A stretch of DNA of 64,000 nucleotides from Phoenix dactylifera (taxonomy: Eukaryota; Streptophyta; Magnoliopsida; Arecales; Arecaceae): the NCBI RefSeq assembly GCF_009389715.1, contig NC_052392.1, positions 36,195,360 to 36,259,359 of the forward strand. Direction: 5' to 3'. Below are positions 1 through 11,809 of the stretch, piece after piece; the stretch's first letter is position 1; the number at the start of each line of letters is the position of its first letter. The translations under genes were made by a program, and so were the position numbers. The notes under the pieces are model-generated. The model was not told where the DNA came from. It was given only the letters and a program-made list of their open reading frames with translations, and made no database searches.

Positions 1-3000
1 GAATTCTTGCTTCGGGTTGATGGGGGTGCGACCATCAACAATCTTCTGATGCAGATTCAGGTAAAGGAAGCCTTTCTTTGACAATGCTATGATTTCTGAA
101 AGCAAAAAAACAGACTATGCTATGATATTATAAATTTGTTTCATTTCGAGTTCTTTGATTGCTTTTGTAAGTTGGTTGTGTTCTTCTGACATCAAATGTG
201 GGTTTGTTTGCTCTGTTAGAGGTGAGCAGTTTGTTCTAGACTTTTGAGTGTGCTATCTGCTGCTTTTGTTGGCTTTCTTTTTGTGGTCTTGACAGTTTTA
301 GTGGGGCACTTTCTTTCTCTTTCGGTTATCACTCTACTAGACTTATTATGGAGTTGAATATGTTCGATTTTATGCGTCACTTAGTAAAAGGAGATGACTA
401 GCTTTACTTGTTAAATGTGGATGTGGTTCTCTATTTACAATCTTTTTTTTTTCCTTATTGCTTTAAGTATGTTTCTTGTGACACTGTCTTCTTTGCAAAC
501 ATGATTCATCTAATTTTTTTACATCATCAGATGAGTGGGTCCGGTTGTACGGGACATCTATTTTTAGCTCCTTTGCTTTTAGCCCGACATTGTCTTTTTC
601 GGAGAGTAATTTAAACCATGGCATTTTCTGTATCCCCTTTTCCTTGACAAAGGAGTTGGTTATATCAAGGGCTCCTTTCCAAAGGAGGATAAAACTATAT
701 TTTTTCCAACTTAATTGAGAAAAACAGTGTAATCCTCTGATATAAGATTTGCCATTACATAATTAAGTTTATGTTTGCAATAACATGTAATGGAGGGTAA
801 TTTGATAATGCTCTGCTATGGAGTTTATCCTTACATGAGTTTTTTACCTAACTAACCTTATGTAAGTTTTTTGCCTAAATATTTTGTTGTGGTGCTTGGC
901 ACATGGTTAAAAGTTTGGGGCTATACCCAATCAGATGTCTATTTTTATTTTTCATATGCATCTGATTCTAGTCTAGAGATTAAGATCCAAAAGGACTGCT
1001 GCTATTCTCACTAGCGCCTGTCATATCATCCTTTTGAATTGATCACTTTGTATCTAGGACTCTAGATATTTCATCATGGACAGTTTTTACATAGTTTACT
1101 TTATTTTAAAAGATCCATTACATCTGAAAAATGCCTGGATTTCTAGATCTTTATCAGAGAAAGTTCAAAAGAGTAGGCACAAAAGAGGAAGATGTTAAAA
1201 CGCAACTCAGAAGCTTAAGCTAGCAGGTGGATGAACCTGTGAGAAAAACTAAAATTCTTAACCTATCTAATGTCAGACTATTCCTCTACAACCCATCTCA
1301 TGTATAGAGCCTGAGGGAAAGATTCTAGATAGGGCGACATGTGGATTAGTGAATGAGAGCATGGGGCATTGATGTCCAAGAGGGGTATTGGGTTCTGATA
1401 CTATGTTAAATTACTACTAGATGCCTAAATTATTACTGCACCCTAAATGCTCAACTTCAGAGTTAAAGGGAGGTCCGAGAGTCAAACCTGCTTACTATTA
1501 GGAGATAAATTGCTATGAAGCTGCTTGAAGACGCCCCACTCCAGTGAATTGGAAGAGATGTGGCAGTGTTGTGAGATTGAAGGTAAGATGGCAGGAACTT
1601 ATAATTTTCCCCGAGTTTATCTATATAATAGTCTTTAAGTTTCCCATATTGATCCCTTTCTACTTCTAAACTTCATTTACTTGTATAGATATAAGGCCAT
1701 GTATCGTTCTCTATGACCATCCATTTATCTATGTTAAGTACAACAAAATTAACAATGGCCTTGTTCACTGTTACTCCTGTTTTCTCCCTCTCTTTTGCTG
1801 CCATATTCTTATGCTATTTGCCATTCTTAACTCATTCACCATCCCTCAATCCAAAATCATATCTTTCTCTATCCCATCATCACTCACCTTATTCTCCATC
1901 TCCAACTCCAACACCATCTCCTCTATCCCGTACTAATACTCTTCCTCTTCCCCAGCCCCAATCGTAACCCAAACGCCATCTCTTTCTCCAACCACATCCC
2001 CATCCCCATCCACAACACAACCCCAAAGACATCTCCTTCTCTATTTCTATCTTTAATTCCACCTACTCTACCATCTCCTCCAACTCCTACTATGGAAACA
2101 TTGTGACCGACGAACAACAGTTTGCCAAGCTCAACCTCAAGGCTTCAGCATTTGCATTTTGGGACAAATCTGTAACCTATCTGATGTAGGAATATTTTTC
2201 AACACCCCTTTTTACGTGGAGAGTCCAAGGGATGGAACCTGAGGAGAGGGGACAAGTGGATTAGTAAGTGGGAGTGTGGAGGCATCAGTAGGCTAGTGGA
2301 ATAGTGGATTCTGATACCATTTTAACTATCATGAGACCCCAAAAGCTTTTGGGTTATTTTGGGAATTTAACAAAAGAAAGTCTGTTTGTCTTCTGAAAAT
2401 TTTATGGTGATTTTTATGAACAACTAATGCTGGTGAAGCTCCATCAGATTTAGCTTGTTCTTCAAGAAGTTTTGATGTCTATATTATGCCCTTCACCTGA
2501 TCTTTTCCTTTCTCTTTCTTTTCTTCTTAATGTCTATACAATCTATTTTAACAATCTATTGACTCATTTTGTGAATTTGTATTACCCACTATTGTTTTTT
2601 TTAAAGATTTTGGACTGAAATAGTCATGATTTTCTTTTTGCCGTTATATCTTTCTTGTCATGTGGACTGAACCTAAGCAGATATCTGATCTTTACTGCCT
2701 GTTCTGCATGAAAACCCCGTGGCGATTTTCTCCATATACTCTTTTGGTTTTTTTATGAGTTGTAGAATAAAATCTTATAGATATCTGATTTTCTTTGTAT
2801 GATGCAATTATTAATGTTATATTAGAATTTGTAGTTTAACGATGAATACAGTAGTCTATATCGTATGAAGTGGAGTAGAATTACGTTCTTCTATGTCTAC
2901 CTGGTCCTCATTGATATGTTACTTGGTATCATGACTTGATCCTGTTGAGAAACCTTGTTCCCTGGAAAACGATGTTTGCTCTTAGATTCAGATTAGTTGT

Positions 3001-3474
3001 CCATTTACTCATAAGTTCTATTCTTGATAATTATAGATGAATAGATTATGTTTACTTCATTTCATAGATCATCCCTTCTTTGTTTTTCTTGATATTAACT
3101 ATTAATACATCCCTTTCAGTTCTTTAATTCTTTGCAATCTGAAATTCTTACTTGTACATGTGTTATGGAATACCAGGCAAATTTATATTCTGTTCTTGAT
3201 AATATTATATGTTTATTTTACCTGCTTGCAGGCTGATCTATTGGGTAGTCCAGTCGTTAGACCTGCTGATATTGAGACTACAGCCCTTGGAGCAGCATAT
3301 GCAGCTGGATTAGCTGTTGGTGTCTGGACCGAAGAACAGATATTTGCTGCTGAACATAAAGAGAAGACTACTATCTTCCGCCCCAAATTGGATGAGGAAC
3401 AGAGGAAGAGGAGGAATGAATCTTGGTACAAAGCTGTCACTAGAACTTTTGATTTGGCAGAACTCGCCATTTAG
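1..3474 (+). CDS. GLPK: Glycerol kinase, 3' part (last two exons)
   Basis: This is the C-terminal end of a FGGY-family glycerol kinase, which phosphorylates glycerol with ATP to glycerol-3-phosphate in the cytosol. The upstream exons lie outside the window. Exon 1..60 encodes LLRVDGGATINNLLMQIQ, the conserved segment holding the family's DGG nucleotide-binding motif. It is followed by a GT donor at 61. The final exon 3232..3474 follows a TTGCAG acceptor and begins ADLLGSPVVRPADIETTALG. It continues through the family's GAAYAAGLAVG motif to FDLAELAI and a TAG stop. Both exons join in phase 0, so the reading frame is continuous across a 3171-bp intron. The order and spacing match plant glycerol kinases (Arabidopsis GLPK/NHO1). 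No frame damage is visible in the part seen. The family is certain; whether the whole gene is intact cannot be judged here. Confidence 0.93.
61..3231 (+). other. Last intron of the glycerol kinase gene
   Basis: This long AT-rich intron separates the last two glycerol kinase exons. Short open frames in it, such as one at 1713-1967 rich in Ser/Pro/Thr, look like low-complexity translations. Two diverged stretches near 1255-1420 and 2176-2330 resemble each other: both read roughly 'acctatctgatgt...' and end with 'gattctgatacca' and a similar tail. They may be remains of one repeat family. No protein domain was recognised in the intron. Confidence 0.8.
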
Positions 3475-3544
3475 CTATGAGATTTCATGCTCCCAACCCA
3501 TAACTTTCCACTGTGGAAGGTTAAATTCTGTGATCTTGATTTTA

Positions 3545-3550
3545 AATAAA
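3545..3550 (+). promoter_or_regulatory. Putative polyadenylation signal of glycerol kinase
   Basis: The hexamer AATAAA lies about 70 bases after the glycerol kinase TAG stop and is followed by T-rich sequence. This is a plausible near-upstream element for 3' end formation. It is inferred from motif and position only. Confidence 0.45.
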
Positions 3551-3984
3551 GTTTTCTTTACATCACTTGAGTCAGACTATTCTTCTTGTTATTTGGGCTT
3601 GTGATAGAAATGAAAATGGATTATTTAGTGCTTTGGCATTGCGCTACTATATGAAATGTTCATCAATGTCCATTTTCTCAGTTATGCAGATGAATAGTGA
3701 GAAAAATATTTGTTCTGTTAAGGCTTTCTGTGGTGTGTTTTATATCTTTTCGAACTAAAGGAATGATGATTTGAAGATATTAGGCGACCTTAGCTTGTGA
3801 ATCCTGAAATTAAGCATCTGTCTTTTATTATGCATAAGAATTTCAGATTTTAGCCAAGGGAAGCACTTGTGTAAATGTTTTGTAAGTTTAATGAAATAAC
3901 TTACTGTATAATTATTTAAAGTTGGACAATTTGTGAATGAAAAATGGGAACAAGAGTCTAATGTCCAATTCATGGCTATAATTC

Positions 3985-4135
3985 CCTGCATTGCAAAATT
4001 TCTGAGGTTTAACATCTGCTCATGCAAGTCAGGGATAACTCCAAAACTGAAGTTCCTTTGATACAACCCTTGTGCAATATCTTTGGTTGTAGTGGGAACA
4101 CCATCCGGACCAATGGCTTGACTTTGTGAACAACA
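3985..4135 (-). pseudogene. Orphan coding fragment of an unidentified gene (copy A)
   Basis: Read on the - strand this gives a well-formed peptide containing SQAIGPDGVPTTTKDIAQGL followed by YQRNFSFGVIPDLHEQMLNL and RNFAMQ. It looks like a single exon of a conserved plant protein. I do not recognise the protein. A second copy lies at 13567-13725 with substitutions (PDFYEQILNL) and a truncated end. No partner exons were found nearby, so this is probably a captured or left-over exon at the edge of the duplicated block. Confidence 0.5.
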
Positions 4136-4989
4136 GATTTATGGTGAGGAAATTGGTGCAATATAGGAGGTTGTGATCTCTTTCAGAGTTGGTAGGGCCA
4201 CTTATGATCTTTTTTATGAAATTGTTTATCATATATTTTTGTTCAACTATGAGTTGAAATCTTGTTGCTGTTCAGATTTTGGGTTGTGTCAGAAACGAAA
4301 ATCAATAATATGTTAACAAAGCTTTTCTTGATTTCATTGCACGTATTCGTACACGTACTGTATGAATTACCTGCTTTAGCAAAAAAAAAAAAAAAGGCTT
4401 TTTCTCCTATCATTTGAACTAACTGCTATAACTCAGTTTATTTTTCTGGGTAGCGAGTACAAAGATCTATTGTTCTCTTTAATTTGATTGTTGTCTTGAA
4501 AAATTAAAGAATCAGATATATTGTGGAACCTTGACCCTTAAATAAATGAATTCATTTCCTTAAGAAGCTGGAGTTCTAAAGACAGCGTGAATGATGTCCT
4601 TCTGCAGCCAAATTAGGAGGAAAAAAAATTAAAAAAATGCATTGAAGTTGGAGAAACAAATCATGGAAGTTGAAGGTTCTGAACTATCAAAGAATTTCTA
4701 CAGCTGACAATTAGACTTACTGATTAAGAACAGAAATGAGGAGAACATGGTTAGTATCTCCAAACCATGGGCATATAATAGATGATCTCTAGAACTCGAC
4801 AATAATAAAGTTACCATCGGTACAGCTTACTGCCAAGAGCTAGTCCAGAACACTAATGTGATCATTTTAACAAGTGTAACCATTTCTACGCCAGTTCCAG
4901 CAATCAAAAGCTGGAAAATGCAAATAATTTCAATATCCAAATCCACTGGGTATACACAAAGTGGACAATAGCAAGGCTATAGCTTTTAT

Positions 4990-5753
4990 TTTGTTTTATT
5001 TTGTTTTTCTTATTAATTTGTAAACATTGGGATTCATCACCAAAGCAGTAAGAATACAAAGAGGAGTAAGCCAAGAGGCTAGAGACAACCAAAGGTTAGA
5101 TACAGGCATAAAGGTAAGAGGGAAACAGGGAGAAAGGAGGGGAGAGGAACTAGAAAGATTGGTTATTTTGAGCATGCTCAGAATTTCTCTATTAGTTTTG
5201 AGTGCTTGAGCAACAGGATCCATGAAGAGGATTGAATAGAAATTGTAGTCCAGACTTGGAGAATTCATGCCTTCTGGCCAAAGACCTCTGCATATCTTTT
5301 CAACCAGAAATTCTATTACCTAGATAGACTTGATAAAATTCGTCAAGGAATGCATGCTTCATACAAATCATCCACATCTCCTTTGGAAACTTGCATGATC
5401 CATTAACGCCTAAGGGTGCAACAGTTAGTTTCCAAACTCTCCTGGGTAGTTTGCTCTTCAGGAAAAGGTGCATGACAACTTCTCGAAGACCACAATTGCA
5501 ACAGAGGATATGTTGATCTCTCCCCAACAAAAAGAGAATATTCTGATTTTGAGGGAAATCCTGGATTTCCAAATTGTAACTAGAGTTTTGCATTGCAAGC
5601 CCCCATCAAGTGTCCTACAGGAGAAGCGTACTAAGAAAAACACAAGAGAGGATGGTGCCAATTGGTTGAGTTGGTAATTAGATTCAAACTAGTTCTCATT
5701 TTAATATATGGCTGGGTCTTCCACCTATCCTAATTTTCCAACAAAGAAGGAAA

Positions 5754-5790
<37 letters not shown>

Positions 5791-6300
5791 AAATGAAATC
5801 AAATACTGATATTTTTGTCTCACTAGCATGGTTAGAAGGTGTTGGCATGAGCTTCTCAAGGGTAGGAGGCCAACCCATCTGTCACACTAGTACCTAACCA
5901 ACTCTGCCTTCTCTAATGTTAATTTAATGCTTATCAAGAGAAAGTCTTTCTCCTTTAGGAGGTCCTACCACAATGGTGATGCTCACAGTTCCACAGTGGA
6001 TATGCTCTGTAGAATCTTGTGCAATAGATTTCAAAAAGTTCCACTTTGCATATCATGCCCTGTTGGTCTTTTGCAAAATAATCTCCATCAACATTTGGGC
6101 AAGTGCTGTGTTGAGATTCATTCAATCTAGAACTCCATGACCACCTCCATCTTTGTCTCCACAAACTGAATAGAGAGGGATAAGAGAGGGACTCAAAAGA
6201 AGGTTTTAGTTGAACTGGAAACCAATTCGAATAACCTTAAGAATGAAGAGCTGCTTGTGTCATTGGCATATCGAGGCCAACATACTGAGTTTAGTGGGGT
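4990..6300 (-). mobile_element. LINE (non-LTR retrotransposon) 3' relic, copy A
   Basis: The - strand carries broken fragments of a plant L1-type LINE reverse transcriptase. At about 6060-6150 a frame reads GGGHGVLD*MNLNTALAQML, resembling the 'GGLGVLDL..NLALLAKW' region after the polymerase domain. At 5432-5525 a frame reads HILCCNCGLREVVMHLFLKS then KLPRRVW, a zf-RVT-like zinc-binding segment (C..C..H pattern). Stops and frameshifts break the frame. The low-coordinate side ends in an A-rich stretch on the - strand (about 4980-5020), as expected for a LINE tail. It lies 3' of RLP gene A and is repeated at 13.93-15.25 kb and, in part, at 24.2-25.0 kb. Confidence 0.65.
5757..5788. repeat. GA microsatellite (copy A)
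   Basis: A run of about 15 AG dinucleotides lies inside the LINE-derived block. The orthologous position in the duplicate unit (14693-14748) is about twice as long, so the tract has changed length since duplication. Confidence 0.95.
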
Positions 6301-7203
6301 CATTGGACAAGACCTGAGGTCAGACCATTGTCCTCATTTCTTGGCAGTTACGAGCCACAATTTTGACTGAGCATAGGAGAGAGAAATCTTTGTGCGGACC
6401 ATTTATCAGTGCTAAGAGTGAGAGAAGGGCATTACTCCTTTTAACCAGTTACTGCCAAATGCTTTGTCCTTTGGATGCTTTAAGAATGAAATCCCAAGGC
6501 CCAAGCTATGGAATATTCACAAACCATTCAGCTAATGGTTCAATCTCATTTCTTATACAGAAAAAATGGAAAGTCAATCATCAAATTCAATTCATCCCCT
6601 TCATAAGTGTAAAATTAAATTTCCTTTGCTGATGAATTTAGACCTCAAACCTGAAAACTGTGAGTGGTCGTAATTCCCCACTTTGCAGAAAATTTTAAAA
6701 TTCAAGTTTATTTCCCATTCCTTTCCAACTTGTAGTTGTGCAAAAGCAAGATTTATACACTGCGCAGAAGAATGGTAGTCTAACGGTCAAGGGCCAATTT
6801 CCACTGCTCCTACATGGAGATGGCACGGGCATGTTAGGTGATAAGTTTGTCACAAGGTCTCAAGGTTCATACTGACTGATTACAAGAGTCTGGAAGAAAG
6901 TTTCTGAAAGCCATATGTGGTAGGGGTCGTGATTGAGACAGTGGAATAGAATTGGATATAAGTATCTTCATCACAACCTGCAGTTGATTGTCGAAAGGCA
7001 TGAGTGATATAATATTCAAAAATTACATAGGACTGGAACCTAGATAAAAATTAGGGAAGAAGCCATGAAAAACAATGTCAAGCTAGATGGCATTGAAGAT
7101 TTCATATTACTACACTAAACAGAAGCTTGCTTTGCTTGAATTGCTACGAAAGGACTAGTGCCAAAAAAAGGGCTTCTCTGAAATGCCCAAGGTACTGTTT
7201 ATC
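6300..7203. other. 3' flank of RLP gene A
   Basis: No gene is seen here. The stretch from about 6530 to 7203 is nearly identical to 16390-17062 downstream of RLP copy B. It is recognisably similar to 30780-31478 downstream of copy C, so it travels with the RLP genes. It probably contains the gene's 3' UTR. A short similarity to the LINE debris at 24.2 kb covers about 6265-6490. Confidence 0.6.
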
Positions 7204-10200
7204 TCACCTGCGATTCCGTTGCATGCGAGCCCGCTTATGTGCTGCCATTAAGATTCTGTCAGTCAAGTAGTCTACATAACCATCCAAGATACTTTGAATG
7301 TTCTGCCCAGAGTGATGACATAACAAAAAAGCAATGCAACCCCAGAAGCCAGCCACGAAAGAAGCTGCAAGTATTGCAAAGAATATGGCATCATCCACCA
7401 CACGGCTATCATCTTGGTTTTCTTCTACTTTAGTTGGACCTGAGTCAGATGTGCAGGTCTTCTCTAACGGCGGCCCATGTAATCCAATATTACCTACATA
7501 GCTACTCACATCAAATGTAGAAAGTTGGCCTTTGACATCCGGTATATATCCAGATAAGTTATTGTAAGCAACTGAGAAGACCCCCAAGAAGGTTAGTTGA
7601 GTCAATTGCCAGGGTATGACCCCACTCAACCGATTGTGTGATATATCCAAGCTCTCAATCTGACCAAGTTTTGAGAAAGTTTCTGGGATTGGACCCGTTA
7701 GCTGATTGTGCGATAGATTCAATTGTACAAGCTCGTTTAGATTTCCAATTTCTGGCGGTATGTGTCCTGTCAACTTGTTTGCTGACAAATCAATTGTAGA
7801 CATCAGAAGTGAATGATCCAGTACATAGGGACATAAGTTGCCTTTGATGTTGAGCTCTACCACCAGTTTCTCATTTGAGTCACGGTTAGTATACGTATAA
7901 TGCATTCCAGGAGCATCAAAGCTCATGTTAAGCCTATTATATCGATCCATATATGTATAATAAATTGAAGCAAGTTGCTTGAAGTGCATTTTGCCAAAGC
8001 AAGAGGGTATCCCTCCTGAAAGATTGTTTTGTGAAAGGTCCAGAATGTGCAGAGACTGTATCTTGCATAGCTCGATTGGTATAGTGCCTTCAAGAGAATT
8101 TCCACCGAGAATAAGAATCTCCAAAGATATTCTTTCTCCAATCTGTCTTGGCAGTTTACCTGAAAGCTGGTTATTTTTGACATCCAATGTCACAAGGGAT
8201 GAAATACTGAAATAGCTACTTGGAATTGTGCCTGTGAAAGCATTCCCAGTAAACTTGAGATGCAGTAGTTCGGATGATGGCAAGCAATGAGGTAACGACC
8301 CAGAGAGGCTATTATGGGATACATCTAACACGCTAAGCCATGCTAGATTGCATAACTGATGTGGTATATGACCATGAAAATGATTTCCTGCGAGGTTAAG
8401 GCTTGCCAGTATGGAAACACGTCCTATATCCTCTGGAATTACACCAGATAATTGGTTATTATGGACATCCAATGCAACAAATTGTTTGTTTGACACAAAG
8501 CTCGACAATGTTCCGGTAAAATTGTTTCCATCTAGATAAATAAATGAAGCCTGAGGATATCGAGGAAGCTCCCCCTGCAATTTGTTGTTGGAAAGCTTCA
8601 AGATAAACAATTTACTGCAACCAATCAGCAGGCGAGTTGGTAGTTCTCCGGATAAATTATTATTGGACAAATCCAAGTACTCCAATAGACTCATGTTATC
8701 CAATGAAGGGACTTTTCCACTTAGATTATTTGAGGATAAATTTAGGGCCATCATCAGTGGAAACATAGTGCCAAAATTTACAGGAATTGATCCACTGAGG
8801 GAATTCATAGAGAGATCAACAACAAAGATGTTTGTCTTTGGATGCTTTGGGAGTTGAAATTCGCCCATTATTGAGTTGTTTCTCAAGTTGAGCATTTCTA
8901 GATTGGTCAGATTTTCGAACGACCAATTTGAAAAATTTCCTGTTAAGTTACTACTAGAAAGATCAAGATGTTCTAATGCATATTGAGAAGCAAGAAAGTT
9001 TGGTGTTGCAAGTATGCTTGAATCGAGGTTACAATGTGACAACATGAGGTACTGTAGCTGGAAGGAGGGAATGAACTTTCCACTGTCAAGATGTATAAAC
9101 AATTTCTCATTGTTTGAAAAATTGATAAATTCTAGCTTCGAAAGATTCGCAAAGGAGAAAAATGAAAAATGCCCATCAAATAGGTTGTTGGAAAGATCTA
9201 CAGAGTTTAGTGAAACATGACTGGCGAAGATGCGTGCTGGAATATTACCCTTCATTAGATTGTAAGAAAGATCTAAAGATTGAAGAGAAACTAGTTTCTT
9301 TAGAGATGAAGGAAGACTTCCATTGAGTTGGTTGTGATGGAGATCAAACACATGCAGGTTCTGGAGTCCACTGAGCACTGCAAAAAGAAAGGAAGAAAAT
9401 AAAAAAATTAAACTATTTGCTTCATAATGTGAGCAAGGCTAGAAAACTTGTGACTCTATACGTCTGCTCCTAATTTTTTGACTTGAGTAAGTCAACTTTG
9501 TGACTCATGCGAACCACGTATGTTAAACAAACACCATAAATGAAATACAAAAATAGAATAAGTAAGAAAATTAAAGCCACCCAATGATCAAGGGAAGTAA
9601 CATTTGAAAATTACAATAAAATAAATATCCATTTCAAATTTGATGGTCCACTCATTGATCATAGATAGCTAAATATGGCTATGCATGATGTGAATATAGC
9701 ACAGATGCTTGATATGGCGACTTAAAATTCATTTTATCTTGCTGAAACCAACTTAGAAATATCATTTGGCTCAAATTCATGAGCGTGGATTGGATGAGTT
9801 TTCTAATTTGGCCAAGTTAACTGAGTCAAGATAGACGTTGGCCAAACTTGGCTTAGATTGAAAAAAAATGATTCGGTTTGGCCAAGCCATCAGCCAAGTT
9901 GCGTAGGTTTTTTTATCTTTGAATATGGAGAAATATGTGAGCTTAAAAAAAAGGAATATGGTAAATTCTTAGTCAAAGAAATAAACATTATACCTTGTGA
10001 AGGCACTGAACCTGATAGATTATTTTGATCCAAATATAAGACATTAAGGGAGGATAAGTTCCCCAAGGCTATTGGTATCCCTCCAGTAAGCTGATTATGT
10101 CCAAGATCAAGCAATCTAAGCTTCTGCAATCCTAGCAAGACTGAAATATAGACCCATAGACAGAAACCGATAAGGCAATATACATCATTATACTCAATAT

Positions 10201-10892
10201 ATTAATAGTCTCATGATGGAGAAATAGTTGTAGATGAACTCAGATGATCTCAGTAAGTTATTACCTTCCCCATTAAGTGTGCCATTCAGCATGTTGCTTC
10301 TTAGATATAAGAAGCTGAGTGATGATAGATTTTTGAAAGATAATGGAATACTTCCGGTGAGCACGTTAGATCTGAGATCAAGAATTTCCAATTTTCTCAA
10401 TCCTGATATGCCTATAAAATACACATTTCCCAAAGAAAGAGAATCTAAGTTGCAAAATATTTACAATAAGAAGATAGAAAATATGCATAGAGTGAAAAAA
10501 TTGGAGAAACAATTTGGATGAGGGAGCAGCTGACCCATCTGTGATAGCAATCCTCGAATACGATTGTGGGACAAGTCAAGCTTTCGGAGTTCGTGAAAGG
10601 CAGAAAAAACATTGAAATTCAATTGCCAATCGATATCAAAGCCCGAAAGCATAAGCTTCGACACTTGTTTTGTGCTGCTGTTGCATGTTACTCCCTCCCA
10701 AAGGCAGCAGTCTCTCCCGCTTCTCCAAATAGGTGGTGAAAAGGCGATAGAAGATCTAAGCTTTAACAAAGCTTCGTACTCCTCCAAAGGACATCCGAAG
10801 ATGGGGCTGCAGTTACATAGGACTACAATAAGTGACGTCCATAACAAAATTGCTAACCTTGAGTAGGTGACAAAGTGGTAGCGATTCCTCAT
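7204..10892 (-). CDS. LRR receptor-like protein, copy A (intact)
   Basis: This is a predicted cell-surface leucine-rich-repeat receptor-like protein with no kinase. Four exons join in frame: 10892-10535, 10411-10265, 10140-9994 and 9377-7204. All introns are phase 1, giving 941 aa. The chosen start (10892) puts a signal peptide (residues 1-33, core LAILLWTSLIVVLC) directly at the N-terminus; an in-frame ATG at 10991 would add 33 residues. The LRR N-cap is CPLEEYEALLKLRSS with the cysteines of DCCLWEGVTC at residues 61-70. About 20 or more LRRs of the LxxLxxLxLSxNxLxGxIP type follow. An island region near YYTYMDRYNRLN precedes the last repeats. Then come a C-terminal cap (GLHGPPLEKTC), an acidic stretch, one membrane helix (about 881-904) and a short basic tail ending KRARMQRNRR. 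Plant RLPs of this kind usually signal through partner kinases such as SOBIR1 and BAK1. The ligand is unknown. Confidence 0.9.
9378..9993 (-). other. Intron 3 of RLP gene A
   Basis: This is the intron between the third 147-nt LRR exon and the long last exon. It is AT-rich and carries no recognised element. The matching intron in copy B (19272-19890) is closely similar along its length, and copy C (33632-34256) is more diverged. This supports common descent of all three genes including their introns. Confidence 0.7.
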
Positions 10893-10999
10893 GGTCGAGT
10901 GAATGCTGTAATGTAATTGTCTGATCCACATTTGCTTCTCATCCAACTCATATAAAAGCATGGAGCTATGGAAGTCTGAGTCTGCGGTCAAGTCAACGT

Positions 11000-11318
11000 A
11001 CTCCTAGGAAACCGAGTGAAGAGTAATATGGAGAATGGGAGAACAAAGGAGAAAAAATAGAGATGAGTGAACAACCCATGAAGGTAAAAGAGAGAAGCAG
11101 GCGAGGAACAATTTCTTGTGAGATCTAGGCTTTGCGAGGGGAAAAAAGTTTTGTGGTAGAAACTTCATCTGCAAAGTTGAACTTTTCAAATAAACCGACA
11201 GAATCCACAGACCAGCAAGTCCAAGTCTCCGGGGAAGAAAAGTACTCATCATGACCTGTGTAGGACTTTTCTTTTGTAGAAAAGCAATCAAGGACTTTTT
11301 CGACTGACTCTTGACAAA
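11000..11318 (-). repeat. RLP 5'-flank repeat joined to a foreign breakpoint
   Basis: This sequence upstream of gene A matches 12118-12840 and 21380-21665, the normal 5' flank of the RLP genes. At about 11318 it switches abruptly into 'ttcccaaaggagtaatct', which is the intron next to exon 1 in copy B (about 20605). The switch occurs at a short shared AAAGTT. It is a recombination junction inside unit A that created a second exon-1 region. Confidence 0.65.
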
Positions 11319-11423
11319 AAGTTCCCAAAGGAGTAATCTAAATCAAAAATATTTATGATAAGATGATAGAATGTATAAATAAACTGAAATTATAGAAACA
11401 AGTTGGATGAGGAAGAGACAGAC

Positions 11424-11802
11424 CCATCTGTGATTGCAATCCTCCAATACCATTGTCGGACAAGCTAAGCAGTCGGAGCTCGTGAAAGGAGGAAAAAATA
11501 TTGAAATTCAATTGCCAATCCAGATAGAATCCAAGCCTCGAAAGCATGAGCTTGGACACTTGTCTTGTGCTGTTGTTGCATGTTACTCTTTCCCAAAGGC
11601 AGCAGTCTCTCCTTTTTTTTTCCCGTGTAGGTGGTGGAGTGCCGTTGTTGTAAAGGATAGAAGATCTAAGCGTCAACAAAGCTTCGTACTCCTCCAAAGG
11701 ACATCCCAAGATGGGGCTGCAGTTACATAGGACTACGTTAAGTGATGTTCATAACAAAATTGCTAACCTTGAGTAGCTGACAAAGTGGTAGCGATTCCTC
11801 AG
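11424..11802 (-). pseudogene. Dead duplicate of RLP exon 1
   Basis: This is an extra copy of the RLP first exon located upstream of gene A. It keeps the GCPLEEYEALLTLRSS and DCCLWERVTC N-cap and the GT donor after CAGATGG. It is 379 nt long, so the frame length is preserved. The start codon is CTG instead of ATG at 11800-11802. The signal peptide has a stop at 11749-11751 (TGA where the other copies have TGG). No LRR exons follow it before gene A's own exon 1. It most resembles copy B exon 1 (LNFNIFSSFHELRLL versus LNFDIFSSFYELRLL). It is a relic of unequal recombination. Confidence 0.85.
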
Positions 11803-11809
11803 TGGAGTA

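Noticed and set aside
1713-1967. Possible small secreted Ser/Pro-rich protein within the glycerol kinase intron
   Set aside because: Low-complexity sequence, no splice or promoter evidence, and it lies inside an intron of a clear gene.
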